DNA from: CAVYBY01 sp963766935
GTDB taxonomy: Bacteria; Actinomycetota; UBA4738; HRBIN12
Reading direction: 5' to 3'
DNA length: 64,000 bases
Assembly (NCBI GenBank): GCA_963766935.1
Contig: CAVYBY010000009.1
Span: forward strand, 62,001 to 126,000
Below, piece by piece: positions 45,000-53,225 of the stretch; the first letter of the stretch is position 1; each line of letters starts with the position of its first letter. The position numbers were made by a program, and so were the translations under genes. Below the pieces are notes generated by a model. That model was not told where the DNA came from. It did not search any database and saw nothing but the letters and a program-made list of their open reading frames with translations.

Positions 45000-45166
45000 C
45001 GCTTGCACGCTCCTGGCCGCGGTCGCGAGCGCGACCGCCAACCGGGCACGAACCTTTCCTAACTTGAGCACGTGGATGGGGGCGGCCGCCAGTGCACGGC
45101 CGGGCAACCGATGCGATCGGCGTCGTGGATTGACAGATCTCGATGAATGGGGGTACCTTCCGCTGT

Positions 45167-45182
45167 ATCGATCAACATCAAT
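45167..45182. promoter_or_regulatory. Candidate ArsR operator
   Basis: ATCGAT-CAAC-ATCAAT is an imperfect inverted repeat (5 of 6 positions) placed 14 bases before the arsR start, the usual position and approximate form of ArsR sites. Confidence 0.4.
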
Positions 45183-45196
45183 GAAGGGCGTGTTCG

Positions 45197-45553
45197 ATGG
45201 TCGCCAAACTGCTCCAGGAGATTTCGCCGGACCCCGTGGCCTGCTGCACGCCGATGGCCACCCCCGACATCACCACGGATCAAGCCGAGACCCTGGCCTC
45301 CATCTTCAAGGCGCTTGCCGACCCGCATCGGGTTCGCATCGTGAACCTGCTCGCCAACGCGACGGAGCCGGTGTGCGTCTGCGACTTCATGCCGCAGCTC
45401 GGGCTGTCGCAGGGGACCGTGAGCTTCCACCTCAAGAAGCTGCTTGCGGTCGGTTTGCTGGACCGGCAGGAGCGAGGGACGTGGGCGTACTACTCGCTCA
45501 AGCGCGACGGCTTGGACCGGCTCTCGACGGTGTTCGACGTGAAAGGGGCATGA
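45197..45553 (+). CDS. arsR: Arsenite-responsive ArsR-family repressor
   Basis: Winged-helix metalloid sensor, 118 residues. Core: ASIFKALADPHRVRIVNLL, LSQGTVSFHLKKLLAVGLL and WAYYSLKRDGL. Two Cys pairs could bind As(III): C16-C17 near the N-terminus (VACCTP) and C60/C62 in VCVCDFMPQL at the recognition-domain helix. Binding of arsenite would release it from DNA. First gene of the arsR-arsM-arsC operon, 1 base before arsM; expected to repress its own operon. Confidence 0.92.
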   Translation: MVAKLLQEISPDPVACCTPMATPDITTDQAETLASIFKALADPHRVRIVNLLANATEPVCVCDFMPQLGLSQGTVSFHLKKLLAVGLLDRQERGTWAYYSLKRDGLDRLSTVFDVKGA

Positions 45554-45554
45554 C

Positions 45555-46316
45555 GTGATCAAGGCCATCGATCTTCGTGAGGACGTACGGCAGCGCTACG
45601 CCGAGGCAGCGAGCGCGGTGACGACCGGTGCGGGCGTGGCCTGCGACTGTTGCCACCCGGGGACGACGTGCGCGGAAGAGGGACACACGTTCGGGCCCGA
45701 GCTGTACGAGGCCCTGGCCGACGAGGGCCTCCCCGAGGCCGCGGTGCTCGCGAGCCTTGGCTGCGGCAACCCCACCGCCGTCGCCGACCTGCATCCCGGT
45801 GAAACGGTGCTCGATCTGGGATCGGGCGGCGGCATCGACGTGCTGCTGTCCGCCAAACGGGTCGGGCCGACGGGCAAGGTCTACGGGCTCGACATGACCG
45901 ACGAGATGCTCGCCCTGGCGATCAAGAACCGTGACGACGCCGGAGCCACCAACGTCGAGTTCCTGAAGGGGTACATCGAGGAGGTGCCGCTTCCGGCGAG
46001 CACCGTCGATGTCATCATCTCCAACTGCGTCATCAATCTGTCCACGGACAAGTCTCGGGTATTCGCGGAGATGCATCGGGTGCTCCGGCCCGGCGGTCGC
46101 GTCGGCGTCAGCGACGTCGTCGCCGACAACGAGCTCACACCCGACCAGCGAGCCGAGCGCGGCACCTACGTCGGCTGCATCGCCGGCGCGTTGTCGTTCG
46201 AGGAGTTCGAGGCGGGCCTGCGCGCCGCCGGATTCACGGAAGTGAGCATCACGTCGACCGACGAGCCCATCTCGGGCATCCACTCAGCGATCGTCAAAGC
46301 AACGAAGTCGGCGTAG
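45555..46316 (+). CDS. arsM: Arsenite S-adenosylmethionine methyltransferase
   Basis: Methylates As(III) to volatile or exportable methylarsenicals, 253 residues. SAM motif VLDLGSGGGIDVLLSAKRVG. The three conserved catalytic cysteines are C70 (SLGCGNP), C158 (IISNCVINLS) and C208 (YVGCIAG); the last two keep the 50-residue spacing known for ArsM. An additional N-terminal cysteine cluster (C30, C32, C33, C39 in GVACDCCHPGTTCAEEG) is present. GTG start one base after arsR. ArsM detoxifies what ArsC produces. Confidence 0.94.
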   Translation: MIKAIDLREDVRQRYAEAASAVTTGAGVACDCCHPGTTCAEEGHTFGPELYEALADEGLPEAAVLASLGCGNPTAVADLHPGETVLDLGSGGGIDVLLSAKRVGPTGKVYGLDMTDEMLALAIKNRDDAGATNVEFLKGYIEEVPLPASTVDVIISNCVINLSTDKSRVFAEMHRVLRPGGRVGVSDVVADNELTPDQRAERGTYVGCIAGALSFEEFEAGLRAAGFTEVSITSTDEPISGIHSAIVKATKSA

Positions 46317-46339
46317 GGGCCGCGGCAAGGGAGGCCATC

Positions 46340-46969
46340 GTGAGTGAGACAAGTGGACCGGTTGCGAACGTCGACGGCGTCGTCGAGCGGCTTTCCGAAG
46401 CGTTTGCCGGCGTGTTCTCCGTCGAGACCGTCCGTCGATACGTCGAGGAGTCGCTGGACCAATGGCCCAACGCCGGCATCTCCATCTATCTCCCGATGCT
46501 CGTCGAACGCTTCGCCAAGGAGCGACTCCGCGCGCTGGCTCACATCGAAGGCAAGGTCATGAAGGAGAAGCCGGAGGTCCTGTTCGTCTGCGTCCACAAC
46601 GCCGGCCGCAGTCAGATGGCGGCTGCCCTGCTCGACCACCACGCCGAGGGGCGGGTGCACGTCCGTTCGGCGGGAAGCACGCCGGCCGAGGAGATCAACG
46701 CCGCTGTGGTGCAGGCCATGGTCGAGATCGGGATCGACATCTCGAAGGAGTTCCCCAAGCCGCTCACGGATGAGGTCGTCCGTGACGCGGACGCGGTCGT
46801 GACGATGGGCTGCGGCGACGCGTGCCCCGTCTACCCGGGCAAGCGATACCTCGACTGGGAATTGTCCGATCCGGCCGGCAAGAGCCTCGACGAGGTCAGG
46901 GCGATCCGCGACGAGATCGACCGAAGGGTGCGCGCTCTGCTCGACGAACTGGTGCCGGCCGCAAGCTGA
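46340..46969 (+). CDS. arsC: Arsenate reductase (LMW-phosphatase type) with N-terminal helical domain
   Basis: Reduces arsenate to arsenite. The catalytic domain (~78-209) is of the low-molecular-weight phosphatase fold: P-loop VCVHNAGRSQMAA (C84, R90), then MGCGDACPVYPGKRYLDWEL with the resolving cysteines. Residues 1-75 form an additional three-helix region (VDGVVERLSEAFAGVF, ETVRRYVEESL, ERFAKERLRALA), seen in actinobacterial arsenate reductases that use mycothiol/mycoredoxin or thioredoxin. GTG start, 23 bases after arsM. No arsenite pump (arsB or acr3) follows. Confidence 0.92.
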   Translation: MSETSGPVANVDGVVERLSEAFAGVFSVETVRRYVEESLDQWPNAGISIYLPMLVERFAKERLRALAHIEGKVMKEKPEVLFVCVHNAGRSQMAAALLDHHAEGRVHVRSAGSTPAEEINAAVVQAMVEIGIDISKEFPKPLTDEVVRDADAVVTMGCGDACPVYPGKRYLDWELSDPAGKSLDEVRAIRDEIDRRVRALLDELVPAAS

Positions 46970-47041
46970 CGAGGCCTGTCACGCAGGACTCAGCCCGGCG
47001 GTGACACGACCGGCGAGGGGCGGGACTGCCGGCAGCGGGTG

Positions 47042-47233
47042 CTAGCGCTTCCAGAACATCCACCAGGGAGCCTTGGCCGGCGGCACCTCTCCACGCTCGG
47101 CGGCCTCCTCGGCGTGGATCTCCTCGGTCTCTTTGACGAGCCTCTCGTGGTCGGCCTCGTGCCTCAGCTGTTCGCCTTCCATGCTCTCCAGCGCGTCGGA
47201 CTGTCTTTCGGGGCCACCTTCCTCCATGCTCAT
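47042..47233 (-). CDS. Small charged hypothetical protein
   Basis: 63 residues, nearly all helical and highly charged (MSMEEGGPERQSDALESMEG, then LRHEADHERLVKETEEIHAEEA), ending in the aromatic/basic tail PWWMFWKR. No cysteine, signal peptide or recognised domain. The composition and the strong terminal motif make it a likely real gene, perhaps membrane-surface associated through the Trp/Phe tail. Function unknown. Confidence 0.55.
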   Translation of the reverse strand: MSMEEGGPERQSDALESMEGEQLRHEADHERLVKETEEIHAEEAAERGEVPPAKAPWWMFWKR

Positions 47234-47299
47234 TGCTCGTCCCTCCAGGCGAGAACGCTATTCCCTCCAGCCTAGACCTTTGCCTTCAGGACCATGCCC

Positions 47300-48688
47300 T
47301 CAAGTCAGTGGGCCGAGGCGGACCTCCGGGGCGCCGGTGAGCCGCTTCGCTTCGCGGACCCCGGACGTCATTGCGCCGTCCGCGAACGCGAGCCGGGCGG
47401 ACGTCGTGGCTTCGCCGGCGAACAGGAGGCGCCCACCGACGGGTTCGCCGATCGCGTCGGGGTCGGCGCTGGTGGCCCCGAGCGGCAGGTACGTGTAGGA
47501 CCCGCCGGCATAGGGGTCGGCCACCCATGCCGTGCGGACGACCTCGATCGGTTCCGGGACCGGGACGTGGATCGCCTCGCCGATCAGCCCGAGCAACTCC
47601 GCGACGGCCTCGCCGTCCGACAGCTGGTTCAGCCGGTCCGCCGAACGACCGCCCGTCTGGGCGACCAGGATCGGTCCGCCGTCGAACGCATCAAGGCCCA
47701 CGAGGAACGGCGTCCAGTTGCCTCGGCTCCCGGGCAGAACCATCAGATGTGGAACGCCGGCGGGTCTCCAGAACGCGTCCTCGAAGCGCATCGCCACTTT
47801 CTCGTACCGCCCGAAACCGAGACGGTCGATCGTGGCGACGCGCTCGGACGGCAGCGGGGGATCGAACGCGATCGCCCCGCGCTGAAGCGCGCCGAGCGGC
47901 ACGGTCACAACGAGGTGCGAGCATTGCTCGACGCGTCCATCGGAAGTCCGCGCGCGGACGCCGCCCGAAGCGACGGTCACCTCCTCGACCACCTCGCCCA
48001 GCCGCACGTCGACGCCGGCCGCCATGGACTCGACCACGCGACGGTATCCGCCGCCCGGCAGGTCTCCGATGTAGTCGCCCTCGTACTCGAGGGTGTTCCC
48101 GGGAAAGAACTGGAGTGACTGCGCCTCAGGCTCCGCGGAGACGTCGAGCTCGGTAAAGAGCGTCACGGCGTCGCGGATTCGCCGGGCGCCGTGAGCGTGG
48201 TCGTTCACGAACCGATCGATGGCGTCGGCGACCGAGGCGTCGGGACCCAGGCCGGTGCGCAGATCGCCGGCCGCGGCGGGGAAGGAGTCCAGCGCCATCA
48301 AGACCTCGGTGAGCTCCGTCGGCGCAAGAAGGCGTCCCGCTCCCCGGTCCAGGGCCGCCAGCTCGAAGATGACGTCGCCCGGGCGTCGCGGGATCTGCGC
48401 GAGATCCACGAAGCGCGTCATCGGATTCCCCACCGGCGTGTGGATCCACGAGCCGCCCAGATCCACCGGCCACCCGCCGAGCTCGACGGTGTGCAGGCGC
48501 CCTCCGATCCGGTCGCGCGCCTCCAGGACCAGGCATTCGATCCCCGCATGCCCGAGCGCGTTCGCGACCGTGAGGCCGGCGATCCCCGCGCCCACGACCA
48601 CAACCCGTTCGACCGGCGAGTCGAGTCCGCCCGGTACCTCGCGGTTGCCGCCGTCGAATGCAAGGCTGGGCATCTCGGCGGGCGTCAT
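47300..48688 (-). CDS. Flavin-containing amine oxidase
   Basis: FAD-dependent oxidase of the monoamine/polyamine oxidase family, 462 residues. FAD dinucleotide motif VVVVGAGIAGLTVANAL, then EARDRIGGRLHTVELGG and VDLGGSWIH; the C-terminal FAD contact is GGRLLFAGEATTS followed by FADGAMTSGVREAKRL. Oxidises an amine to an aldehyde with release of hydrogen peroxide; substrate not predictable. ATG start; a later ATG (MPSLAFDGG) would also do. Lies alone downstream of the PEP carboxylase gene. Confidence 0.9.
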   Translation of the reverse strand: MTPAEMPSLAFDGGNREVPGGLDSPVERVVVVGAGIAGLTVANALGHAGIECLVLEARDRIGGRLHTVELGGWPVDLGGSWIHTPVGNPMTRFVDLAQIPRRPGDVIFELAALDRGAGRLLAPTELTEVLMALDSFPAAAGDLRTGLGPDASVADAIDRFVNDHAHGARRIRDAVTLFTELDVSAEPEAQSLQFFPGNTLEYEGDYIGDLPGGGYRRVVESMAAGVDVRLGEVVEEVTVASGGVRARTSDGRVEQCSHLVVTVPLGALQRGAIAFDPPLPSERVATIDRLGFGRYEKVAMRFEDAFWRPAGVPHLMVLPGSRGNWTPFLVGLDAFDGGPILVAQTGGRSADRLNQLSDGEAVAELLGLIGEAIHVPVPEPIEVVRTAWVADPYAGGSYTYLPLGATSADPDAIGEPVGGRLLFAGEATTSARLAFADGAMTSGVREAKRLTGAPEVRLGPLT

Positions 48689-48790
48689 CGCGGAACCCTA
48701 AGAGGCGACTACGCCGAGGGTCAACGTGTGGACGTCACGGGAGCAACCGAGCGGCTCGTCGCGCGTCTGACAATGGGGGGGTGACTCCTC

Positions 48791-51388
48791 CTAACCGGTG
48801 TTCTGCAATCCGGCGGCGATACCGGCAATGGTCAGGTGGACGAGACGCGGTGCGTCTCCGCCCTCGCCCTGCCGGAGGTGCTCGAGCGCATGAACCTGCA
48901 GGAACGAGAGGGCATCGACATACGGATTGCGCAGGTCGATCGCGCGTCGCAGGACCGGCTTGTTTCCGAGCAGCACTCCTCGTCCGGTGGTTGCAAGGGT
49001 CAGCTCCATCGTGAGCTCGTGCTCCCGGCGAATGAGTGCGGCGATCTCGGCGTCGTCTCCGAACTCGAGGTATCGCTCTGCAATGGCGAGATCGGTCTTT
49101 GCGAGCGAGAGTTCGGCATTCTCGACGAACGACGTGAAGAAGGGCCACTCCTCGTACATGATCCGAAGGTCTTGCAGGCCGCCGGGACGTCGTGCGATTG
49201 CTGCCAGGCCGCTCCCGATGCCGTACCAGCCGGCGAGATTCACACGCGACTGGCTCCACGCGAACACCCACGGGATCGCGCGGAGGGTTCGCAGATCCGG
49301 CGACTCCGTTCGCCGAGCCGGCCTCGACCCGATGCGCAGCGACTCGATCTCGCGCATCGGCGTCACCCGCATGAAGTAGTCGACGAACCCGGGGCGCTCG
49401 ACGAGGCTTCGCCAGGTGCGCTCCGAAGCGCCCGCCATGCGTCCGGCCGCGGCCCGGAATCGCCGCCAGCACGCCTCGGCCTCCGCTTCATGTTCGGGCG
49501 TCGACGCGATGAGGACCGCATTGGTCAGCTGCTCGAGGTGGCGGACGGCGATCGGCAGACTGCCGTAGCGGGCGAACGCCACCTCGCCTTGTTCGGTCAC
49601 TTTGAATCGGCCGTCGATCGATCCGGCTGCTTGGCCGAGGATGGCACGGTTCGTCGGACCGCCCCCACGACCCAGGGCGCCACCGCGGCCGTGAAAGAGC
49701 GTGAGACGGATGTCTCGGCGACGAGCCCATCGCGCCAGATCATGACCTGCTCGATGCAGGGCGACGTTTGCCGCAAGCACACCGATCTCCTTCGCCGAGT
49801 CCGAGTAACCCAGCATCACTTCCAATGAACGTCCCCGGGCTGCGAGACCACGTGCGAACGAGCGGTGGTCGATCAGCTCTTCGAGGATCGGGACGGCGCG
49901 CCGCAGGTCGTCGCGCGTCTCGAAGAGGGGGACGACCTCCAGCTCCGGGATCTGATGCTTGGGCGCTCGCCGCGCCAGGGTCAGGACGTTCGTCAGGTCT
50001 CGCGCAGATCGGGTGAAGCTGACCACGTACCGATGGCAGGCGTCCCGGCCGAGTGTTCGTTGGATCTCGGCGATCGCGGGAAACGTCGCGAGTACGTCCT
50101 TGGTTTCCCTCGATAGCTGCCGTCGCGCCCGCAACTCGCGCAGTGCGCGCGTGTGGGCATCCGCGTGCCGGCGCACCTCGAGCTCCGCCAGGTGGAAGCC
50201 GAACGCCTCTACTTGCCAACGCAAGTGCTGCAGCTCGCCGAAGGCCGATCGAACCGCTCCCGCCGCGGCGAGCGAGCTCTGGACGACACGGAGCTCACGC
50301 GCGAATTCGTCCGCGTCCGCATACCCCCCCGGAGCGTGAACGCGGGTCGCCGCGAGGCGGTGGGCGCCGAGCGCGAGCGCGCGGCGGTGCGGGGCGTCCG
50401 AGAGACGCCGGCCGAGCTCGCGGGCAACCTGCGGCAGACGGCGCTCCCCGGCACGCAGCAGGTGGGCGAGCTCTGCGGACGCAGGCGTACCCGAGTCGCT
50501 CGCCGGCGTTGCCCGTGCGATTCGTCTCGTCGCGGCCTCGAGACCCAAGAGCACGTGTTCCGAAGCGATCCTTGCGGCGGCGACGGTGACCTCGGGAGTT
50601 ACGTGCGGGTTCCCGTCGCGATCGCCTCCCACCCAGGTTCCCCAGCGGATGGGGACATGCTCGAAGGCCGGAGGCCGCGTCCCGGTCCCGGGAGCCAGAG
50701 CGTCGTCGAGCCGGCGGCAAAACGCGGGGAGAGAGCGAAAGATGGTGTGATCGAACAGCGCCATGACGGTCCGCACTTCGTCGAGGGGCTCGGGGCTCTT
50801 TGGGCGCAGCGGATCGGTTCGCCACAGCATCGTGATCTCTTCCGTCAGGCGACGCCCCGCCTCGGCCGTCTCGAGCGCCGACCTGCGTGGGTCGTCGAGC
50901 CGATCGAGCACGGCTGCGATGCGCCAGAGCGTCTCCACGACCGCCCTGCGGCGCGCTTCGGTCGGGTGGGCGGTTAGAACCGGCATGATCCTGACGCCGT
51001 CCGACAGCGCCGCAATCCCTGCGTCCCCGTGGCGTTCGCGGATCGACTCGATCGCGGGTGAGAGTGCGTCCTCGGGGGCCGGACCGTGTTGCAGCGTCCG
51101 TACGCGCTGCCGTTCCTCGGCGAGGTTGGCCAACTGGAAGTAGCACGTGAACGCGCGGGCCACCTGTTCCGCCCGCGCCGGCTCGAACGAGGCGACGATC
51201 CGTTCTGCGAGCCGTTCTCGCGCCGGGCTGGGATCGCGCCGGAACGCGATCGTTGCCCGCCGGAGGCGTTCGACGTCCTCCAGGAGGTCGGGGCCCACTG
51301 CCTCCGTCAGTACGTTGCCCAGCGTCGTCGACAGCAGGCGCACCTCACGGCGAAAGGGCGCCGGCATCTCGTACTGGTGGTCGGGCAT
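48791..51388 (-). CDS. ppc: Phosphoenolpyruvate carboxylase
   Basis: Carboxylates PEP to oxaloacetate, an anaplerotic reaction. 865 residues, all signature regions present: TAHPTEARRRAVVETLW with the catalytic His, GGDRDGNPHVTPEVT, LEVMLGYSDSAKEIG, LFHGRGGALGRGGGPTNRAI (second catalytic His), TEQGEVAFARYG, and the C-terminal QNTG. It begins MPDHQYEMPAPFRREV. Slightly short of the usual 880-930 residues but without missing motifs. Oxaloacetate to malate would supply the malyl-CoA genes at 14-17 kb. Confidence 0.97.
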   Translation of the reverse strand: MPDHQYEMPAPFRREVRLLSTTLGNVLTEAVGPDLLEDVERLRRATIAFRRDPSPARERLAERIVASFEPARAEQVARAFTCYFQLANLAEERQRVRTLQHGPAPEDALSPAIESIRERHGDAGIAALSDGVRIMPVLTAHPTEARRRAVVETLWRIAAVLDRLDDPRRSALETAEAGRRLTEEITMLWRTDPLRPKSPEPLDEVRTVMALFDHTIFRSLPAFCRRLDDALAPGTGTRPPAFEHVPIRWGTWVGGDRDGNPHVTPEVTVAAARIASEHVLLGLEAATRRIARATPASDSGTPASAELAHLLRAGERRLPQVARELGRRLSDAPHRRALALGAHRLAATRVHAPGGYADADEFARELRVVQSSLAAAGAVRSAFGELQHLRWQVEAFGFHLAELEVRRHADAHTRALRELRARRQLSRETKDVLATFPAIAEIQRTLGRDACHRYVVSFTRSARDLTNVLTLARRAPKHQIPELEVVPLFETRDDLRRAVPILEELIDHRSFARGLAARGRSLEVMLGYSDSAKEIGVLAANVALHRAGHDLARWARRRDIRLTLFHGRGGALGRGGGPTNRAILGQAAGSIDGRFKVTEQGEVAFARYGSLPIAVRHLEQLTNAVLIASTPEHEAEAEACWRRFRAAAGRMAGASERTWRSLVERPGFVDYFMRVTPMREIESLRIGSRPARRTESPDLRTLRAIPWVFAWSQSRVNLAGWYGIGSGLAAIARRPGGLQDLRIMYEEWPFFTSFVENAELSLAKTDLAIAERYLEFGDDAEIAALIRREHELTMELTLATTGRGVLLGNKPVLRRAIDLRNPYVDALSFLQVHALEHLRQGEGGDAPRLVHLTIAGIAAGLQNTG

Positions 51389-51418
51389 GGCTTGTCGATG
51401 ATGACGGATTCGCCTTTG

Positions 51419-51444
51419 TGTCGGGCATCACCCGGAACACGACA
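51419..51444 (-). repeat. Isolated copy of an IS481-like terminal repeat
   Basis: 26 bases beginning TGTCGGGCATCACCCGGAAC, differing by one base from 53119-53144 and in the same orientation. No transposase is attached; it abuts the ppc upstream region. Confidence 0.7.
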
Positions 51445-51647
51445 GCACGGCGGACGCAGCCGCGAAGGGAGGAGCCGTCAGGATCGCTGGGCCGACGACC
51501 GGGCGCGGACTGTGTCATGGAGGAGCATCAACCTCATCGACCAGTACCCCGGTCGTGGCTCGGGAAGCTCGTGCCGGGACCAGAAGGAGTTGACCCCTTC
51601 GCACGGATCAGCTTGAGCCGGCCGGGTCCAAACCTATGTCGCGTGCT

Positions 51648-52259
51648 TCAGTCGGCCGTGGCTGTTGCATACCGCGGGCGCCCGCCAAGCCGATAGACCT
51701 GGATGATCACCCCGCTGGGAGTGGACCGCGATTCCACCAGTTCAAGCGCTGCGTCCGGGCCGCTGTCGGGGAACAGCCGCGTGCCCTGGCCGACGACCAC
51801 GGGGAAGATGAACAGATTCATCTCGTCTACGAGGTTGTGCTCGAGCAACCACCGGAACAGGGCGCCGCTGCCGTGCACCTGCAACTCACCCGCCGGCTTG
51901 GCTTTCAGCTCGCCGATGGCCGCCGCGAGGTCACCGGAGAGGACGGTCGTGTTCGCCCAGCGCGGTTCGGTGAGCGTGGTCGATGCGACGTACTTGGGCC
52001 GCGTGTTCAACGCCGTCCAGATGGGGCTGTTGCCCGGATCGTCCCACGTTCCCCAAGAGCCGGCGAAGATCTCGTAGGTGCGTCGGCCGAACAGGAACGT
52101 GTCGGCGCGCTGGTAGATCTCGTCCATGACAGTCCCGGCTTCGTTGTCGAAGTGAGCCCATCCGCCGCGCTCGAATACGCCGCGTTCGTCCTCGTCCGGT
52201 CCGCCGGGCCCCTGCATGACTCCGTCGACGGAGACTTGCACGGTGGTCGTCAGCCTCAT
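51648..52259 (-). CDS. Dihydrofolate-reductase-like (RibD C-terminal) protein
   Basis: Reductase of the RibD_C/DHFR-like superfamily, 203 residues. VQVSVDGVMQGPGGPDED, TFLFGRRTYEIFAGSW, GELQVHGSGALFRWLLEH and FIFPVVVGQGTRLFP are the familiar blocks of YyaP/YwjB-type proteins, which bind NADPH but whose substrates are unknown. ATG (MRLTTTVQ) is chosen because GGGAGGAACCC precedes it. Divergent from a MarR gene, with two palindromic operators between, so it is probably MarR-controlled. Its DNA segment lies between two same-orientation insertion-sequence end repeats. Confidence 0.88.
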   Translation of the reverse strand: MRLTTTVQVSVDGVMQGPGGPDEDERGVFERGGWAHFDNEAGTVMDEIYQRADTFLFGRRTYEIFAGSWGTWDDPGNSPIWTALNTRPKYVASTTLTEPRWANTTVLSGDLAAAIGELKAKPAGELQVHGSGALFRWLLEHNLVDEMNLFIFPVVVGQGTRLFPDSGPDAALELVESRSTPSGVIIQVYRLGGRPRYATATAD

Positions 52260-52277
52260 GGGTTCCTCCCTCACCAC

Positions 52278-52295
52278 TAGTTGAGCTTTCAACTA
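52278..52295. promoter_or_regulatory. MarR-type operator 1 (perfect 7-bp inverted repeat)
   Basis: TAGTTGA-GCTT-TCAACTA lies 19 bases upstream of the reductase ATG. It is a perfect palindrome with a 4-base centre, typical of MarR dimers. Confidence 0.7.
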
Positions 52296-52318
52296 CCGGA
52301 GAGGATGGCCCGATGTGA

Positions 52319-52330
52319 TTGAAATGTCAA
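52319..52330. promoter_or_regulatory. MarR-type operator 2 (partial copy)
   Basis: TTGA-AATG-TCAA has the same core half-sites and 4-base spacer as operator 1. It sits 41 bases away and 33 bases before the marR-like ATG, so one regulator could control both divergent genes. Confidence 0.5.
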
Positions 52331-52362
52331 CCAACTGGCGAAACTGCCGCTAGGCTGGGGGT

Positions 52363-52878
52363 ATGGCTGAGACCCGGTGGCTGAGCGAGGACGAGCAGCG
52401 GACCTGGCGGACGTTCGTGATGGCTACCAAGCTGCTCTGGGATCAACTGGAACAGGAGCTCGACGAGCAGACGGAGGTTCCCAGTCACTACTACGAGGTC
52501 CTGGCCCGCCTCGCGGAGGTCTCCGAGCGGCGGCTGCGGATGAGCGACCTGGCCGACCTATCCCAGTCGTCGCGCAGCCGGCTGTCCCACTCCATCGCTC
52601 GGCTGGAGTCGCTCGGCTGGATCCGGCGCGAGGCCTGTCAGACGGACCGCCGGGGAGCCTTTGCCGTCCTCACCGACGAGGGCTTCTCCGCGCTCGAGGC
52701 TGCCGCCCCGGTGCACGTGGAGGGTGTGCGCAAGCACCTGTTCGACCAACTCGACGTTGAGCAGCTCGAGGAACTACGGCGGATCAGCGAGCGAGTGCTC
52801 GAGCACCTGGTGGCTGTCAAAGAATTGTCCCCCGAGGAACTGGGACGGCTCGGCATGCCCCTCCAGCCACGCAGCTAG
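52363..52878 (+). CDS. MarR-family transcriptional regulator
   Basis: Winged-helix regulator, 171 residues. HYYEVLARLAEVSERRLRMS, LADLSQSSRSRLSHSIARLE (recognition helix), WIRREACQTDRRGAFAVLTDEG (wing) and a helical dimerisation C-terminus. ATG start, no strong ribosome site. Divergent from the reductase gene, with twin palindromes in the gap; an autoregulated repressor is likely. Its stop codon directly touches an IS481 transposase remnant. Confidence 0.92.
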   Translation: MAETRWLSEDEQRTWRTFVMATKLLWDQLEQELDEQTEVPSHYYEVLARLAEVSERRLRMSDLADLSQSSRSRLSHSIARLESLGWIRREACQTDRRGAFAVLTDEGFSALEAAAPVHVEGVRKHLFDQLDVEQLEELRRISERVLEHLVAVKELSPEELGRLGMPLQPRS

Positions 52879-52998
52879 TGGTGGGGACAGCTCGCGGGTC
52901 GATGTCACCGGTCCGACAGCGAGGCAAGTCCACCTTGCTCATAGCGGGCGATCCGGGAATGGATACCGCCGCTCCATGACACTCAGCTCCAGCAGCAC
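52879..52998 (-). pseudogene. IS481-family transposase N-terminal remnant
   Basis: Read on the minus strand, VLLELSVMERRY is the typical IS481 transposase start (usually MLLELSVMEQRYHAV). It is followed, after an internal deletion and in another frame, by RIARYEQGGLASLSDR, a stop codon, and HRPASCPHH, which match the stretch just after the transposase helix-turn-helix. The rest of the transposase is missing; the remnant ends at the MarR stop codon. Clearly inactive. Confidence 0.7.
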
Positions 52999-53025
52999 GG
53001 CCCACCTCCATGACGAGATGAGCGG

Positions 53026-53144
53026 TGTCAAGCATCAGCCGGAGCCACCGTCAAGGATCAGCCGAAACAGGTGTCGTGGATCAGCCGAATCTGTGTCAAG
53101 CCTCAGGTGACGCCGGAGTGTCGAGCATCACCCGGAACACGACA
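53026..53144 (-). repeat. Array of five ~23-bp IS-end repeats
   Basis: Imperfect direct copies start near 53026, 53050, 53072, 53095 and 53119, all on the pattern TGTCAAGGATCAGCCGAA. They lie upstream of the IS481 transposase remnant, as the multiple terminal repeats of such an element would. The last copy nearly matches 51419-51444. Confidence 0.65.
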
Positions 53145-53150
53145 ATCAGA

Positions 53151-53225
53151 TGGTGCCCCCGGGAGGAATCGGACCTCCGCACCCGGTTTAGGAAACCGGT
53201 GCTCTATCCACTGAGCTACGGGGGC
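53151..53225 (-). tRNA. tRNA-Arg (anticodon CCT)
   Basis: 75 nucleotides including an encoded CCA. Acceptor stem GCCCCCG/CGGGGGC pairs completely; D arm GCTCAGTGGATAGAGC; anticodon stem CCGGT/ACCGG with loop TTCCTAA (anticodon CCT); variable GTGC; T stem GGAGG/CCTCC with loop TCCGATT. It reads AGG codons, rare in this G+C-rich genome. The IS481 repeat array starts 6 bases beyond its 3' end. Confidence 0.95.

Noticed and set aside
53026..53144. CRISPR array
   Set aside because: Repeats of ~23 bases follow each other without unique spacers and belong to IS481-like ends; no cas gene is near.
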